Origin: an uncultured Bacteroidota bacterium
GTDB lineage: Bacteria; Bacteroidota; Bacteroidia; Chitinophagales; Chitinophagaceae
NCBI GenBank assembly: GCA_903906365.1
Contig: CAIVKC010000041.1
Span: 174,272 to 238,271 of the forward strand
Reading direction: 5' to 3'
DNA: 64,000 bases
How positions within the stretch are numbered: position 1 is the first letter of the stretch; every line of letters starts with the position of its first letter. Shown one piece after another: positions 53,324 through 63,522 of the stretch. Under the pieces are notes generated by a model that did not search any database, was not told the DNA's origin, and saw only the letters and a program-made list of their open reading frames with translations. A program made the position numbers and the translations under genes.

Positions 53324-54373
53324 TCAGATCACCAGCATGGCATCGCCGTAACTGAAGAAACGGTATTTATCCTTGATGGCCTTCTTGTAGGCATCCATGG
53401 CAAGGTCATAGCCCGCGAAGGCGCAAACCATGATCAGCAGGCTGGTCTTGGGCAGGTGGAAATTAGTAATGAGGGCATCTGCGATATTGAATTGGTAAGG
53501 CGGGTGAATAAAGGTGTTCGTCCAGCCTTCTGAGGGTTTGAGGAGTTTTTCCGCTGTAAAGGAGGATTCAATGGCACGCATGGTGGTGGTACCCACCGAA
53601 CATATCCGGTGATTTCCCAGCCTGGCCTTATTGACAATCTTGCAGGCATCTTCATCAATATTGTAGTATTCGGCGTCCATTTTATGCTTGCTCAGGTCTT
53701 CCACTTCAATGGGACGAAAAGTACCCAGGCCAGTATGAAGGGTTACCTCCGCAAAACGGATCCCCTTAATTTCCAGCCGCTTGATCAGTTCCTTGCTGAA
53801 ATGCAAACCTGCAGTGGGAGCCGCAACGGCGCCTTCATGCTTGGCGTAGACGGTCTGGTATCGTTCCTTGTCCTCTTCATCAGGCTTGCGCTTGATGTAT
53901 TTGGGCAGGGGTGTCTCACCCAGGAATTCCAGCATCTGGCGGAATTCCTCATCATTGCCGTCCCAGAGGAAACGAATGGTACGCCCCCGGCTGGTGGTAT
54001 TGTCAATGACTTCCGCCACCAGTTCATCGTTATCACCGAAATACAGTTTATTACCCACCCGAATCTTTCTGGCTGGGTCAACGATCACGTCCCAGAGGCG
54101 GTTGGGCCGGTTGAGTTCGCGCAACAGGAAAACTTCTATTTTGGCGCCGGTCTTTTCCTTTCTTCCGTACATACGGGCCGGGAACACTTTGGTATTGTTA
54201 ACAACAAATGCGTCTTTATCATCAAAATAATCCAGAATATCCCGGAAGTGTTTGTTCTCGATCTGGCCCGTATGACGATGGATGACCATCATTCGGCTGT
54301 CTTCTCTTTTTTTGGCTGGGTGCTGGGCGATCAGGTTCAGGGGAAGGTCAAACTTAAACTGGGATAACTTCAT
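53324..54373 (-). CDS. queA: S-adenosylmethionine:tRNA ribosyltransferase-isomerase
   Basis: The product (349 residues from this start) transfers the ribosyl part of SAM to preQ1-tRNA to give epoxyqueuosine. The family blocks are complete: [93 protein letters not shown], and [21 protein letters not shown] frame to 54409 adds 12 unrelated residues, so MKLSQFKF at 54373 is the start. Length matches the family. Confidence 0.95.
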   Translation of the reverse strand: MKLSQFKFDLPLNLIAQHPAKKREDSRMMVIHRHTGQIENKHFRDILDYFDDKDAFVVNNTKVFPARMYGRKEKTGAKIEVFLLRELNRPNRLWDVIVDPARKIRVGNKLYFGDNDELVAEVIDNTTSRGRTIRFLWDGNDEEFRQMLEFLGETPLPKYIKRKPDEEDKERYQTVYAKHEGAVAAPTAGLHFSKELIKRLEIKGIRFAEVTLHTGLGTFRPIEVEDLSKHKMDAEYYNIDEDACKIVNKARLGNHRICSVGTTTMRAIESSFTAEKLLKPSEGWTNTFIHPPYQFNIADALITNFHLPKTSLLIMVCAFAGYDLAMDAYKKAIKDKYRFFSYGDAMLVI

Positions 54374-54741
54374 GTGCAATATAATTTTTAGACGATCGCA
54401 ACATGACACCAGGATGGTGATTAAAGGAGCTAACTACTCAGTTTCCGGGTCAAACCAGGTCTTAGAGGCACCCGATTTGGTATCATGTTACGGCATGATT
54501 TTTAAGCGGGCAAAGGTAATCGATTTGTTTGATATTGAAAAATAAGAAATTCCCGCTTCACCGGAAAGGCGGACCGGCGGCGATGCCCTTCCTCCGGAGG
54601 GGTTTACCAGGGCCCCGGGGGGTAGGGCAAAAGCCATTACACAGATATGTTAAAATGTGCGCTTTATGCTAGCGCCCGGCAAAATAATTTTTAGGAATTC
54701 CCTTCTTTTATGCAACTTCATAATAACTGATTTACAATATA
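54374..54741. other. Divergent intergenic region, no supported gene
   Basis: About 370 bases between queA and the TraB/GumN gene. A GC-rich middle part (54560-54630) has short self-complementary stretches but no clean hairpin, and I see no RNA gene. The last 80 bases are AT-rich and should carry the plus-strand promoter. Confidence 0.45.
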
Positions 54742-57700
54742 ATGAGAATGATTTCCGCTTTCGGGCGATCGAAGGGAATAATCCTGTTGCTTTTGACCCC
54801 CCTATTTTTAACCGCCCAAAAAAAACCGGAAAAAAAGTATCCTGCCCTGCTGTGGGAAATTACCGGAAACGGTTTAACCAAGCCCTCCTACCTCTTTGGC
54901 ACCATGCATGTCAGCAGTAAGCTTGTATTTCATCTCAGTGATTCCTTTTATACAGCCATAAAAAACGCAGAGGTGGTAGCCCTGGAACTCGACCCCCAGC
55001 TCTGGCAGGATCAGTTATACCGCTACCAAAACATGCAGGGCAATCTCCGGTCCTATTCGCAGGGCTCCCCCAACGATTATCTCAATGAAAAATCGTTCCA
55101 GCTGGAAAAATATGAAGACCGGATCAAAACTGCCCTGAGCGATGAACCCACCCTGATCAACGGCCTGTTGTACCGAACGGTTCAGCCCAAAGCGGATTTT
55201 GAGGAAGATACCTACCTGGATTTATATATTTACCAGACCGGTAAACGCTTCGGTAAAATGACCACCGGGGTGGAAAACTATGTGGAAACCGAAAAGCTTA
55301 TCCTGGAAGCAAGCCAGGACATGATGAAGGACAGGAAGAAAAAGACTTTCGACAACAACGGCGAATCCATGTATGAAATAGAACGCAAAACCCAGGAAGC
55401 CTACCGGAAGGGGGACCTGGACCTGCTGGATTCCCTGGAAAGACTCATGCAGACCTCCGCTGCGTATATGGAGAAGTTCCTCTACAGGCGCAACGAAATA
55501 CAGGCCAATTCCATAGACAGCATCCTGGGCAAACATTCCCTTTTTGTAGGCGTGGGAGCAGCCCACCTTCCCAACCAGCGGGGTGTGATCGAACTGCTTC
55601 GACACAAAGGATACCATCTTCGCCCGGTAAGTATGCAGGACCGGGACGGGTCTCTGCGCGACGATGTGGAAAAGGTAAAAGTACCCGTGGTTTTCTCCAA
55701 CTTTACCTCCGATGACGGGTTGTTCAGCGTGCAGTCTCCGGGTAATTTATATAAGAGATCAGACGGCCGTGCCAATGACTCCTGGCAGTATGCGGACATG
55801 AGCAATGGGGCCTATTATATGGTAAGCCGGGTCAAGACCCACGGTGTGGTGCTGGGGAATTCCCCTGAGACCGTGCTGAGGAAAGTGGATAGTCTGCTCT
55901 ATGAGAATATTCCAGGGAAAATCATCCGGAAAAAACCGGTGGTGATTAACGGATACCGTGGATTTGATATTACAAACCGCACCCGCAGGGGGGATATCCA
56001 GCGGTATACCATCCTGGTTACCCCTTTTGAAGTGCTGGTTTTCAAAATGAGCGGAAATGCCTCCTATGTGGAAGGACCTGAGGCTGAACAGTTCTTCGGG
56101 TCCATACAGGTTAAGCATCTCCCGGATTCAAAAACCTGGGTGGATTTTTCTCCCCGCCGGGGCGGGTTCACTGCCCGCTTTCCCCACCCGCCCTTTGAAA
56201 ACAGGTACAGCGGAAATTTTGACGGGGTTCCCCGCTGGGAATACGAAGCCTATGATTCCGCCAGCGGGGAGGCCTTTCTGATATGGAGAAGAAATATCCA
56301 GAACCTTCATTTCCTGGAGGAAAACGCCTTTGACCTGGACTTGATGGAAGAGAGTTTTCACCTTTCTGAGTTTATTGATAAAACCCTGGGCAGGCAGCCC
56401 GGAATGTTCCGGGGCAGGCCCTGTCTAAATGCCACTTACAGATTAAAGGACGGTGCTCTTATGCAGGCCAGGTTCCTGATCAAAGGGTCGCAATACATTA
56501 TGATGGCTGCCCGGGCTCAGGATAAATGGGCACATGCGGCCTCCTTTTTTGATTCTTTTTCCTTTAGACCCTTTATCTATTCGGGTTTCCGTAATTACGC
56601 GGACACCTTCGTGAACTTTACCGTTTCCACCCCCGTGGTGCCCGATATTGATTTCCAGGTCAGAACCATCATGGAAAGGACCAGCAGTGAAGAGTTCCTG
56701 AATTCCATGCCGGAGTACAGTTATTACTGGCCCCGGCCCAAAACCGCTCTTTTCCAGGACGACTCCACCGGTGAATCGGTCTATGTTTCTGTACAATCCT
56801 ATCTTAAGTATTACTACCCCAAGGATTCCGCCACATTCTGGAAGGAGGAAGTAAATGAGAAAAGGATCCGCGAAGACCTGATCATCAAAAGCCGGGAGCC
56901 ATTCAGGTTCAACGATTCGGTCTACGGGTTCAAGTATGTGTATTCGGATACAAGTACCACCAGGATCCTGCAGAACTGGATTTTCCTAAAAGATAACAGG
57001 CTCTACCGCATCATGAGCATGAGGGATTCCCTGGATGATGACAGTGAATTCATCGACCGGTTCTTTTACAGCTTCCGCCCCACCCAAAAAAAGATGGGGG
57101 AACCGCTCTTTCGCAATAAGCTGGATGTCTTCTTTCGGGACTTTTACAGTGCGGATTCGGCCACCTCAAAAAGGGCCAGGGAAGCCATACCCAATATTTA
57201 TTTTGGGAAGGCTGGACTGAGCCGCCTGGTGGGGGCCATTGGAAGCTTGGGTTATAACAGCCGGGACTATTTCAGCACCAAGACCAAACTGATCAATGAA
57301 CTGGGTTATATCAATGATTCATCTGTGGTGGGCCAGGTGGTGGAAACCTTAAAGGGATTATACGAAAAAGCGGGTGATACCAGCACCTTCCAGAATGCCG
57401 TACTAAAGGCCCTGGCCAGGCACAAGACGGCTCCGGCCTATGAGCTCCTGAAGGTTCTTCTCATTCAGGACCCCCCTGTATTTGATAATAATTCTGATTA
57501 TAACTACCTGTTTCAGCAACTGGGAGACTCCCTTCGGCTGGCCAGGACCCTGTTTCCCGAACTGCTCCAGCTATCCACCGTGGACGATTACAAGGACAAT
57601 GTTCATTCCCTGCTGACCACCCTGGTGGACAGCGGGTATATGAAGGCCTCAGATTATGAACCCTATTTCAGCAAACTCTATTTCGATGCCAAGATCCAGT

Positions 57701-58434
57701 TGAAAAAGCAGCTGGGAAGAGATGAACAGCAATTCCAGCAGAAGGCAGAGGAGGGCGGTGAAAGCGAAAAATTGGAGGAAACCGAAAAGACGGACGGGGA
57801 TCCATCCAATGACCTGGAAGACGATGCGGTCCTGCTGATGCCATTTTACGACCGCAATGCCACGGTCCCCCGCTTTTTTGACAAACTGCTGAAGTCCAGC
57901 GATGAATCCCTGAAGATGTCGGCTGCGGTGCTGTTGATCCGCAACCATAAAAAAGTGCCCGATTCGGTCCTAAACGGACTGGCCTCCAGTGACAAATACC
58001 GATTCCCGCTTTATAAAAGGCTCCTTTCCATTCACCAGGAAATCCTGTTCCCACAGCGCTACTTGGACCAGGTGGATATGGCAAGATCCCAGCTGGTCAG
58101 CACAAGGGCCGGTAAGGATGTTTTTGCCATCGAATATGTGGATAAAAAGCAGGTGCGGCTGAAACAGGAAACGGGGTTTGTGTATTTTTTTAAATATAAG
58201 CTCAGCAAGGATGAAAAGTGGCAGATCGGAATCAGTGGCCTGCAACCCCTCAATCACGCTGCCATTGGAACCGGTGATGAACTGGTAAAATTCACCAACA
58301 AAAACATCGGGGACCATGAACCGCTCTCAGAACAGTTCGATAAGCAGTTGCTGAGGCTTATTTTTTCCCGCCATAAAAGCGCGGCCTCCTTTTACCTGGA
58401 CAGTGATTATTACGTTGGGCGCGGCGATGAATAG
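54742..58434 (+). CDS. TraB/GumN-domain multidomain exported protein
   Basis: The product (1230 residues) has a signal peptide (GIILLLLTPLFLTAQ). Residues about 33-305 form a TraB/GumN (TIKI-like metalloprotease family) domain: SYLFGTMHVSS with His56, TTGVENYVETEK, FLYRRNEIQANSI, and FVGVGAAHLPNQRGVIELL. Then come about three beta-rich repeats ending in similar motifs (EQFFGSIQV near 457, SFFDSFSFRPF near 610, DRFFYSFRPT near 778). From about 800 to 1090 the sequence is helical, with HEAT-like spacing and an acidic low-complexity linker near 1000-1030; a last beta-rich part closes it. TraB alone is about 300 residues, so this is a large fusion. Function is unknown; it should act in the periplasm. 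Confidence 0.8.
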   Translation: MRMISAFGRSKGIILLLLTPLFLTAQKKPEKKYPALLWEITGNGLTKPSYLFGTMHVSSKLVFHLSDSFYTAIKNAEVVALELDPQLWQDQLYRYQNMQGNLRSYSQGSPNDYLNEKSFQLEKYEDRIKTALSDEPTLINGLLYRTVQPKADFEEDTYLDLYIYQTGKRFGKMTTGVENYVETEKLILEASQDMMKDRKKKTFDNNGESMYEIERKTQEAYRKGDLDLLDSLERLMQTSAAYMEKFLYRRNEIQANSIDSILGKHSLFVGVGAAHLPNQRGVIELLRHKGYHLRPVSMQDRDGSLRDDVEKVKVPVVFSNFTSDDGLFSVQSPGNLYKRSDGRANDSWQYADMSNGAYYMVSRVKTHGVVLGNSPETVLRKVDSLLYENIPGKIIRKKPVVINGYRGFDITNRTRRGDIQRYTILVTPFEVLVFKMSGNASYVEGPEAEQFFGSIQVKHLPDSKTWVDFSPRRGGFTARFPHPPFENRYSGNFDGVPRWEYEAYDSASGEAFLIWRRNIQNLHFLEENAFDLDLMEESFHLSEFIDKTLGRQPGMFRGRPCLNATYRLKDGALMQARFLIKGSQYIMMAARAQDKWAHAASFFDSFSFRPFIYSGFRNYADTFVNFTVSTPVVPDIDFQVRTIMERTSSEEFLNSMPEYSYYWPRPKTALFQDDSTGESVYVSVQSYLKYYYPKDSATFWKEEVNEKRIREDLIIKSREPFRFNDSVYGFKYVYSDTSTTRILQNWIFLKDNRLYRIMSMRDSLDDDSEFIDRFFYSFRPTQKKMGEPLFRNKLDVFFRDFYSADSATSKRAREAIPNIYFGKAGLSRLVGAIGSLGYNSRDYFSTKTKLINELGYINDSSVVGQVVETLKGLYEKAGDTSTFQNAVLKALARHKTAPAYELLKVLLIQDPPVFDNNSDYNYLFQQLGDSLRLARTLFPELLQLSTVDDYKDNVHSLLTTLVDSGYMKASDYEPYFSKLYFDAKIQLKKQLGRDEQQFQQKAEEGGESEKLEETEKTDGDPSNDLEDDAVLLMPFYDRNATVPRFFDKLLKSSDESLKMSAAVLLIRNHKKVPDSVLNGLASSDKYRFPLYKRLLSIHQEILFPQRYLDQVDMARSQLVSTRAGKDVFAIEYVDKKQVRLKQETGFVYFFKYKLSKDEKWQIGISGLQPLNHAAIGTGDELVKFTNKNIGDHEPLSEQFDKQLLRLIFSRHKSAASFYLDSDYYVGRGDE

Positions 58435-58477
58435 CCCATGATTAGGGAGCATAAGCCCAGCCAGCACCTCTTTGCGC

Positions 58478-60214
58478 TCAGAGGCCCCTGAGAATGGCAT
58501 CCAGCAGAACCCGGGTATATGCGGAGGCGGGACGCAGACAGATATCCTCCGCCTCACCCATTTCCTCCATCCTTCCTCTGTTCATGACACAGATACGGTC
58601 GCAGAAATACCTGACCACCGAGAGGTCATGGGATATGAATAAGATGGTGAAACCGTAGGCCGTTTTGAGGTCATTGAGCAGATTGAGTACCTGGGCCTGA
58701 ACACTGACATCGAGGGCCGAGACGGACTCATCGCAAACCAGGAAGGAAGGGTTGACAGCCAGCGCGCGGGCGATTACGATACGCTGGCGCTGACCCCCTG
58801 AAAATTCATGGGGGTAACGGTTTGCCTGTTCGGGGGTAAGACCCACTTTTTCCAACAGCTCCCTTACTTTTTTACGGCGTTCCCCGGCGGAGGTGATGAT
58901 CCGGTGCACTTTCATGGGTTCCTCGATGGCTGCCCCGACGGTCATGCGTGGGTTGAGTGAGGAAAAGGGGTCCTGGAAAATGAGCTGAATGTCCCGCCGC
59001 AGGTGTTTCAATGCTCCCGGGCTGCAGGAGGCCATGTCTTTGCCCCGATACAGGATCTTGCCGGCCCCTGGCCGGACCAGTTGCAGCAGGGCCCGGCCCA
59101 GGGTGGTTTTGCCACAGCCCGATTCCCCCACCAGTCCCAGGGTTTCTCCCTCATAGATGTCAAAGCTGATATCATCCACCGCCCTGGTATAGCGCGCGGG
59201 CCTGCCCAGCAAACCCTTCCGGGACGGGAAACTGACACTCAGCCCCCTGACACTGAAAACCGGGTTGCGCGGGCTGTTTAATAAGGGTTTTTCCGGTGGC
59301 AGCCCGGCTGTGGATGCAGGGGGCTCCAATAAATAGGGGGGTGCGGTCTCGGCGGGGTGAGGGGCGGACCGCATGTCCCCTGCCAGGGGCAGGCGCTGGC
59401 CTTTGCGATACAGGGCCGGCCTGCACAGAAGCAGGCCACGTGTATAGGGGTGTCTGGGCGCAGAGAAAATTTCTTTTACCGGGCCTTCCTCCACCATCCG
59501 GCCCTTGTACATCACCAGCGCCCTGTCAGCTATTTCGGCCACCACTCCCAGGTCGTGGGTGATGAAAAGAACCCCCATGCCCTGCTTTTGCTGCAGATCC
59601 TTGATTAAGCGGAGTATGGTCTTTTGCACCGTTACATCCAGGGCCGTGGTCGGTTCATCGCAGATCAGCAGGGAGGGTTGACAAGACATGGCCATGGCGA
59701 TCATCACCCGTTGCTTTTGTCCGCCGCTTAACTGGTGGGGATAGCGATGGAATACCGCGGCCGGATCGGGAAGCTGCATGCGTTCAAACAACTCCATGGC
59801 CTCCTGTTTTGCCAGGCTGCGCGTGATTTCCTTATGAAGCCGGATGGCTTCCATCACCTGGCTTCCACAGCTAAATACAGGATTGAGTGAACTCATCGGC
59901 TCCTGGAAAATCATGGCGATTTGGTTTCCCCGGACCTGCTGCATCCGGTCCGCATTTATTTTCAGCAGGTCCACTGCAGGCCCCCCGGTAGGGGAAAACA
60001 GCAATTCTCCTGACGTATAGATGGCAGGCGGGGAGGGGAGCAGCTGTAACAGGGAAAGGGCCGTCACCGATTTACCCGACCCTGACTCGCCCACCAGCGC
60101 TACAATTTCGCCCCGCTTTATCTGCAAGGACAGGTCAGTGACCGCAGGGGTTTCGCCCTGCTGACCTGAAAAGTGTATGGAGAGATGAGAAATTTGAAGC
60201 AGTGGTGGCAGCAT
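58478..60214 (-). CDS. Fused oligopeptide/dipeptide ABC transporter ATPase (DppD-DppF type)
   Basis: The product (578 residues) holds two complete ABC ATPase domains in one chain. The first has Walker A GESGSGKSVT (about 36-45), signature LSGGQKQR and Walker B LLICDEPTTALD; the second has GESGCGKTTLG (about 365), FSGGQRQR and FLVCDESVSALD. The linker near 260-330 has the Cys/Pro-rich oligopeptide-ABC C-terminal part after the first domain. This is the YejF/GsiA arrangement that powers peptide or nickel import with two permeases, which are not in the window. The start MLPPLLQI is 23 bases from the AMP nucleosidase stop. Confidence 0.92.
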   Translation of the reverse strand: MLPPLLQISHLSIHFSGQQGETPAVTDLSLQIKRGEIVALVGESGSGKSVTALSLLQLLPSPPAIYTSGELLFSPTGGPAVDLLKINADRMQQVRGNQIAMIFQEPMSSLNPVFSCGSQVMEAIRLHKEITRSLAKQEAMELFERMQLPDPAAVFHRYPHQLSGGQKQRVMIAMAMSCQPSLLICDEPTTALDVTVQKTILRLIKDLQQKQGMGVLFITHDLGVVAEIADRALVMYKGRMVEEGPVKEIFSAPRHPYTRGLLLCRPALYRKGQRLPLAGDMRSAPHPAETAPPYLLEPPASTAGLPPEKPLLNSPRNPVFSVRGLSVSFPSRKGLLGRPARYTRAVDDISFDIYEGETLGLVGESGCGKTTLGRALLQLVRPGAGKILYRGKDMASCSPGALKHLRRDIQLIFQDPFSSLNPRMTVGAAIEEPMKVHRIITSAGERRKKVRELLEKVGLTPEQANRYPHEFSGGQRQRIVIARALAVNPSFLVCDESVSALDVSVQAQVLNLLNDLKTAYGFTILFISHDLSVVRYFCDRICVMNRGRMEEMGEAEDICLRPASAYTRVLLDAILRGL

Positions 60215-60236
60215 GCTATGGATTGACCGTGGACAA

Positions 60237-61007
60237 TTAAAAACGAAGGTGCCTTACCGTGAGGCCATTGTTAATAAGCTGCTTTAAGGAATCAATTCCG
60301 ATCCTGATATGGTTTTCGACAAACTGTCCGGTTATCTTACGGTCGCTTTCTTCTGTTTTCACCCCCTCCGGCGTCATTGGCTGATCGCTCACCAGCAGCA
60401 GGGCCCCGGTTGGAATCTTATTGTAGAAACCCACTGAAAAAATGGTGGCTGTCTCCATGTCTATGGCATAGGCCCGGATTTTCTGCAGGTATTCCTTGAA
60501 AACCTCATCATGTTCCCAAACCCTCCGGTTGGTTGTGTATACCGTGCCGGTCCAGTAATCCACGGCATAATCCCGTATGGTGGTTGAAATGGCTTTCTGC
60601 AGGGCGAAAGCGGGCAGGGCGGGCACTTCCGGCGGGAAATAATCATTGGAAGTCCCCTCCCCGCGGATGGCTGCAATGGGCAGGATGAGGTCCCCCAGTT
60701 TATTGCGTTTCTTCAGTCCGCCGCATTTACCCAGGAAAAGAACAGCCTGTGGTTCGATGGCCGTGAGCAGATCCATGATGGTGGCCGCCGTAGGGCTTCC
60801 CATCCCGAAATTGATGATACTGATGTCTCCGGCGGTGGCGCATTGCATGGGATTGTCCTCACCGACAACAGGGACATTATGCCATTCGGCAAACAGGTTG
60901 ACATAATTGCCGAAATTGGTCAGGAGAATATATTTTCCAAAATGCTCGATTTTTTCACCCGTATACCTTGGCAGCCAGTTTTGTACGATTTCAGCTTTAG
61001 TCTTCAT
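60237..61007 (-). CDS. amn: AMP nucleosidase (short Bacteroidota form)
   Basis: The product (256 residues) belongs to the nucleoside phosphorylase/AMP nucleosidase fold. ISIINFGMGSPTAATIMDLL is the phosphate/ribose block, AVLFLGKCGGLKKRNKLGDL follows, RAYAIDMETATIF gives the purine/ribose binding Glu, and LVSDQPMTPEG the base-contact Asp. AMP nucleosidase splits AMP to adenine and ribose 5-phosphate. It is half the length of E. coli Amn but matches the form common in Bacteroidota. A nucleoside phosphorylase is an alternative activity. Confidence 0.85.
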   Translation of the reverse strand: MKTKAEIVQNWLPRYTGEKIEHFGKYILLTNFGNYVNLFAEWHNVPVVGEDNPMQCATAGDISIINFGMGSPTAATIMDLLTAIEPQAVLFLGKCGGLKKRNKLGDLILPIAAIRGEGTSNDYFPPEVPALPAFALQKAISTTIRDYAVDYWTGTVYTTNRRVWEHDEVFKEYLQKIRAYAIDMETATIFSVGFYNKIPTGALLLVSDQPMTPEGVKTEESDRKITGQFVENHIRIGIDSLKQLINNGLTVRHLRF

Positions 61008-61136
61008 ATCTTCTGCTTTATGTTTTAATAATCCTATTTTAGCAAACCAGGGCCCTACATTCCCTGATCATGAAGTGGCCTAAGCGGGGTTTCTTGATTA
61101 ACTTCCTTTGTAAATTTAGGAAAATTGAATTTGTCT

Positions 61137-61580
61137 ATGATCAAATTGTACTACCCGCCCTACCAGTATAAAATTAAGGAGGAGGAAGGCGGTAAGGAAT
61201 ACATTTTTGATGGCCTTCGCAAACAGTGGGTTCGGCTGACCCCCGAAGAATGGGTCAGGCAAAATTTTATTCAATACCTGCTGCAGGTAAAAAACTATCC
61301 GGCGGCCTATATTGCCGTGGAACGAAAGATGAAACTGGGGGAAGTGAATAAAAGGTTTGACCTGCTGGTGTTTGACAAAGCCGCCAAGCCCTGGATGATG
61401 ATCGAATGCAAGGCCATGGAAGTATCCCTGGACAAATCGGTACTTTGGCAGGTCCTGCATTATAATATGGCCATCCCCGTTAAATACCTGGTGATCACCA
61501 ACGGTACGGCATGCTACGGCTACGTAAGGGGGGAGGTGGACTTTGACAGCATGAACCTGCTGCCAGCTTATGGGGAATAG
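61137..61580 (+). CDS. Orphan HsdR N-terminal-domain protein (PD-(D/E)xK nuclease-like)
   Basis: The product (147 residues) matches only the N-terminal nuclease domain of type I restriction enzyme R subunits. The PD-(D/E)xK core is read as KRFDLLVFDKAAKPWMMIECKA, with Asp, Glu and Lys in place, preceded by FIQYLLQVKNYPAAYIAVER and followed by LVITNGTACYGYV. There is no helicase domain and no hsdM or hsdS nearby. Such stand-alone genes are frequent in Bacteroidota. The frame extends to a TTG at 61125, but the ATG at 61137 is the natural start. It is divergent from the AMP nucleosidase gene. Confidence 0.83.
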   Translation: MIKLYYPPYQYKIKEEEGGKEYIFDGLRKQWVRLTPEEWVRQNFIQYLLQVKNYPAAYIAVERKMKLGEVNKRFDLLVFDKAAKPWMMIECKAMEVSLDKSVLWQVLHYNMAIPVKYLVITNGTACYGYVRGEVDFDSMNLLPAYGE

Positions 61581-61699
61581 GCAAGGCCCCTCCAAGGTCC
61601 CGATCCATGGTAAGGCTGCTTTTTGTTATCCCGTGAAAGGAAATGGGGTATTTCCCATCCGGCAGAGCGCCCGCCCTTCCAACCCGAACAGTCAACATA

Positions 61700-61729
61700 C
61701 AACAGGGAAACCATGTGGTTTCCCTGTTG
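61700..61729. terminator. Perfect palindromic hairpin between convergent genes
   Basis: Positions 61700-61713 and 61716-61729 are exact inverted complements (CAACAGGGAAACCA). It lies between the convergent HsdR-N and glutamate dehydrogenase genes. The adjacent A/T tract is on the wrong side for a classical terminator in either direction, so its role as a bidirectional stop is a moderate call. Confidence 0.5.
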
Positions 61730-61767
61730 AAAAAAAATAATATTTGGTCAAAAGCAGGCGGCTGGCC

Positions 61768-63186
61768 TCAGGGGAATATACCCAGCTCTGCATAGGCCGT
61801 ACCGACTTTATTAATGGCAACCACATAAGCAGCCGTGCGCATGTCGGGGATGGAGGGATTTTTTTTCCAGCAGTCCATGATTTCCCGGGTAGCGCCAATC
61901 ATGGTTTCCTCCAGCCCGCTGTATACCAGGTCAACCTCATCTGCGCCGTGAAGGATGAATTCCTTTTCCTTGTCACTGACAGTCTTTCCCGTGAGTTCTT
62001 CTATCTGGCTTAATATATGGGAATTCATATTTTCAGTAAAGCGCTTTTCCATGCGGCCATAACGGACATGTGACAGGTTTTTGAGCCATTCAAAATAGGA
62101 TACGGTCACACCGCCCGCATTCAGGTACATGTCGGGCACTACCAGCACGCCCTTTTTGACAAAAACCTCATCCGCTTCCGGTGTCAGCGGCCCATTGGCG
62201 GCTTCTCCAATCATTTTGGCCCGGACCCTGGGGGCATTGGCCCCGTTGATCACGTTCTCCAGGGCCGCTGGAATCAGAATATCGCATTCCATTTCCAGGG
62301 CGTCGGTGGATTGGGCCAGGTTGGTGGCTCCGGGAAAATTAAGGATGGAGCCGGTTTTTTTGCGGTGGGCAAACACTTCTTCTTCATGGAGTCCGTCCAA
62401 ATTCATAATGGCTCCTTCGTATTCGGCCAGGCCGATGACCCTGGCTCCGCCTTCCCTGAAAAATTTGGCTGCGTGAAAACCGACATTGCCCAGACCCTGC
62501 ACCACGACGGTCTTACCTTCCACCCCTGTTCCCATACCCAGTTTTTCCATGACATCGGGCATATTGCAGACCTCGCGGATTCCGTAGAAAACGCCCAGTC
62601 CTGTTGCCTCCCTGCGACCGCGCACACCACCCTGTGTAATGGGCTTTCCGGTAACGCAGCCCATGGCATCGATTTCACCGGGACGCATACTCATGTAGGT
62701 GTCCAGAATCCAGGCCATTTCCCTTTCGCCGGTACCGTAATCCGGGGCGGGGACGTCTATGCCCGGTCCGATGAAATTCTTCTTAATGAGCTCTGAGGTA
62801 TACCTACGGGTGATTTTTTCCAGCTCGTAGGGTGTGTATTTTTTGGGGTCAATGGTAATGCCCCCCTTGGCACCCCCGAAGGGCACGTTTACAATGGCAC
62901 ACTTGTAGGTCATCAGTGCCGCCAGGGCCATGACCTCATCAAGATTTACCGAAAGAGAGAAACGGATACCGCCTTTGCAGGGGGATTTGTGATGGGAATG
63001 CTGTACGCGGTAGGCTTTGATTACTTCAATCTTGTCCCCGATTTTAACCGGGAAATACATCCGGTAAACGGAATTACACTGTTTGATCTGTTCAAGAACA
63101 CCTGGATCCAGGTTGGTGAATTTAGCGGCTATGTCGAAACTTTTTTCGACGGCCTCGAAAAATTTGTATTCATTTGGAGCAGCCAT
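61768..63186 (-). CDS. Glutamate dehydrogenase family (Glu/Leu/Phe/Val dehydrogenase)
   Basis: The product (472 residues) interconverts glutamate and 2-oxoglutarate with NAD(P)H and ammonia. The dimerisation domain holds [17 protein letters not shown] (substrate-binding Lys), [20 protein letters not shown] with the catalytic Lys, and [20 protein letters not shown] (catalytic Asp). The Rossmann domain has [17 protein letters not shown], and the end blocks [11 protein letters not shown] and [12 protein letters not shown] are present. Length and motif spacing suit the hexameric class. Coenzyme use is not clear. The sequence [12 protein letters not shown] favours GDH over leucine dehydrogenase. 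Confidence 0.92.
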   Translation of the reverse strand: MAAPNEYKFFEAVEKSFDIAAKFTNLDPGVLEQIKQCNSVYRMYFPVKIGDKIEVIKAYRVQHSHHKSPCKGGIRFSLSVNLDEVMALAALMTYKCAIVNVPFGGAKGGITIDPKKYTPYELEKITRRYTSELIKKNFIGPGIDVPAPDYGTGEREMAWILDTYMSMRPGEIDAMGCVTGKPITQGGVRGRREATGLGVFYGIREVCNMPDVMEKLGMGTGVEGKTVVVQGLGNVGFHAAKFFREGGARVIGLAEYEGAIMNLDGLHEEEVFAHRKKTGSILNFPGATNLAQSTDALEMECDILIPAALENVINGANAPRVRAKMIGEAANGPLTPEADEVFVKKGVLVVPDMYLNAGGVTVSYFEWLKNLSHVRYGRMEKRFTENMNSHILSQIEELTGKTVSDKEKEFILHGADEVDLVYSGLEETMIGATREIMDCWKKNPSIPDMRTAAYVVAINKVGTAYAELGIFP

Positions 63187-63288
63187 ATCGTTATTTTTTG
63201 AGTGAATATACCATTGACTTTTTCATAGGGTGGGAAAGCGAAAGTCCATTCATAGTTCCCCCTTTCAATACAGGTACAGCCCCCTGGC

Positions 63289-63522
63289 TTATATACTTTC
63301 TTTTTCCAGCCGGCTGATCTTTCTGTCCAAACGGACCACATAGAGGATGAGGCCCAGCAGGATGGTCACCAGAACGGCAATCACCACATAGATCTTTCCG
63401 TTGGACCGCATGGCTTCGGCCATGACCGGTTTTTCAACCGGGATGCTGTCCTGTGCCCGGGAGACCAATCCGGTCAGCAAACAGAGAACTGTACATAGTA
63501 AACGCAGAATTCTTTTATACAT
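63289..63522 (-). CDS. CcmD-like small membrane protein
   Basis: The product (77 residues) has a signal or first helix (RILRLLCTVLCLLTGLVSRAQ), a short periplasmic part, a second helix (IYVVIAVLVTILLGLILYVV) and a charged coiled tail (RLDRKISRLEKESI). This is the layout of the CcmD-family proteins encoded after ccmC in Bacteroidota; the family assists haem export/apocytochrome handling. Its start overlaps the ccmC stop by eight bases, so translation is coupled. Confidence 0.8.
   Translation of the reverse strand: MYKRILRLLCTVLCLLTGLVSRAQDSIPVEKPVMAEAMRSNGKIYVVIAVLVTILLGLILYVVRLDRKISRLEKESI

Noticed and set aside
53609..54367. Plus-strand frame of 252 codons opposite queA
   Set aside because: queA is complete on the other strand; no independent domain or promoter supports the plus frame.
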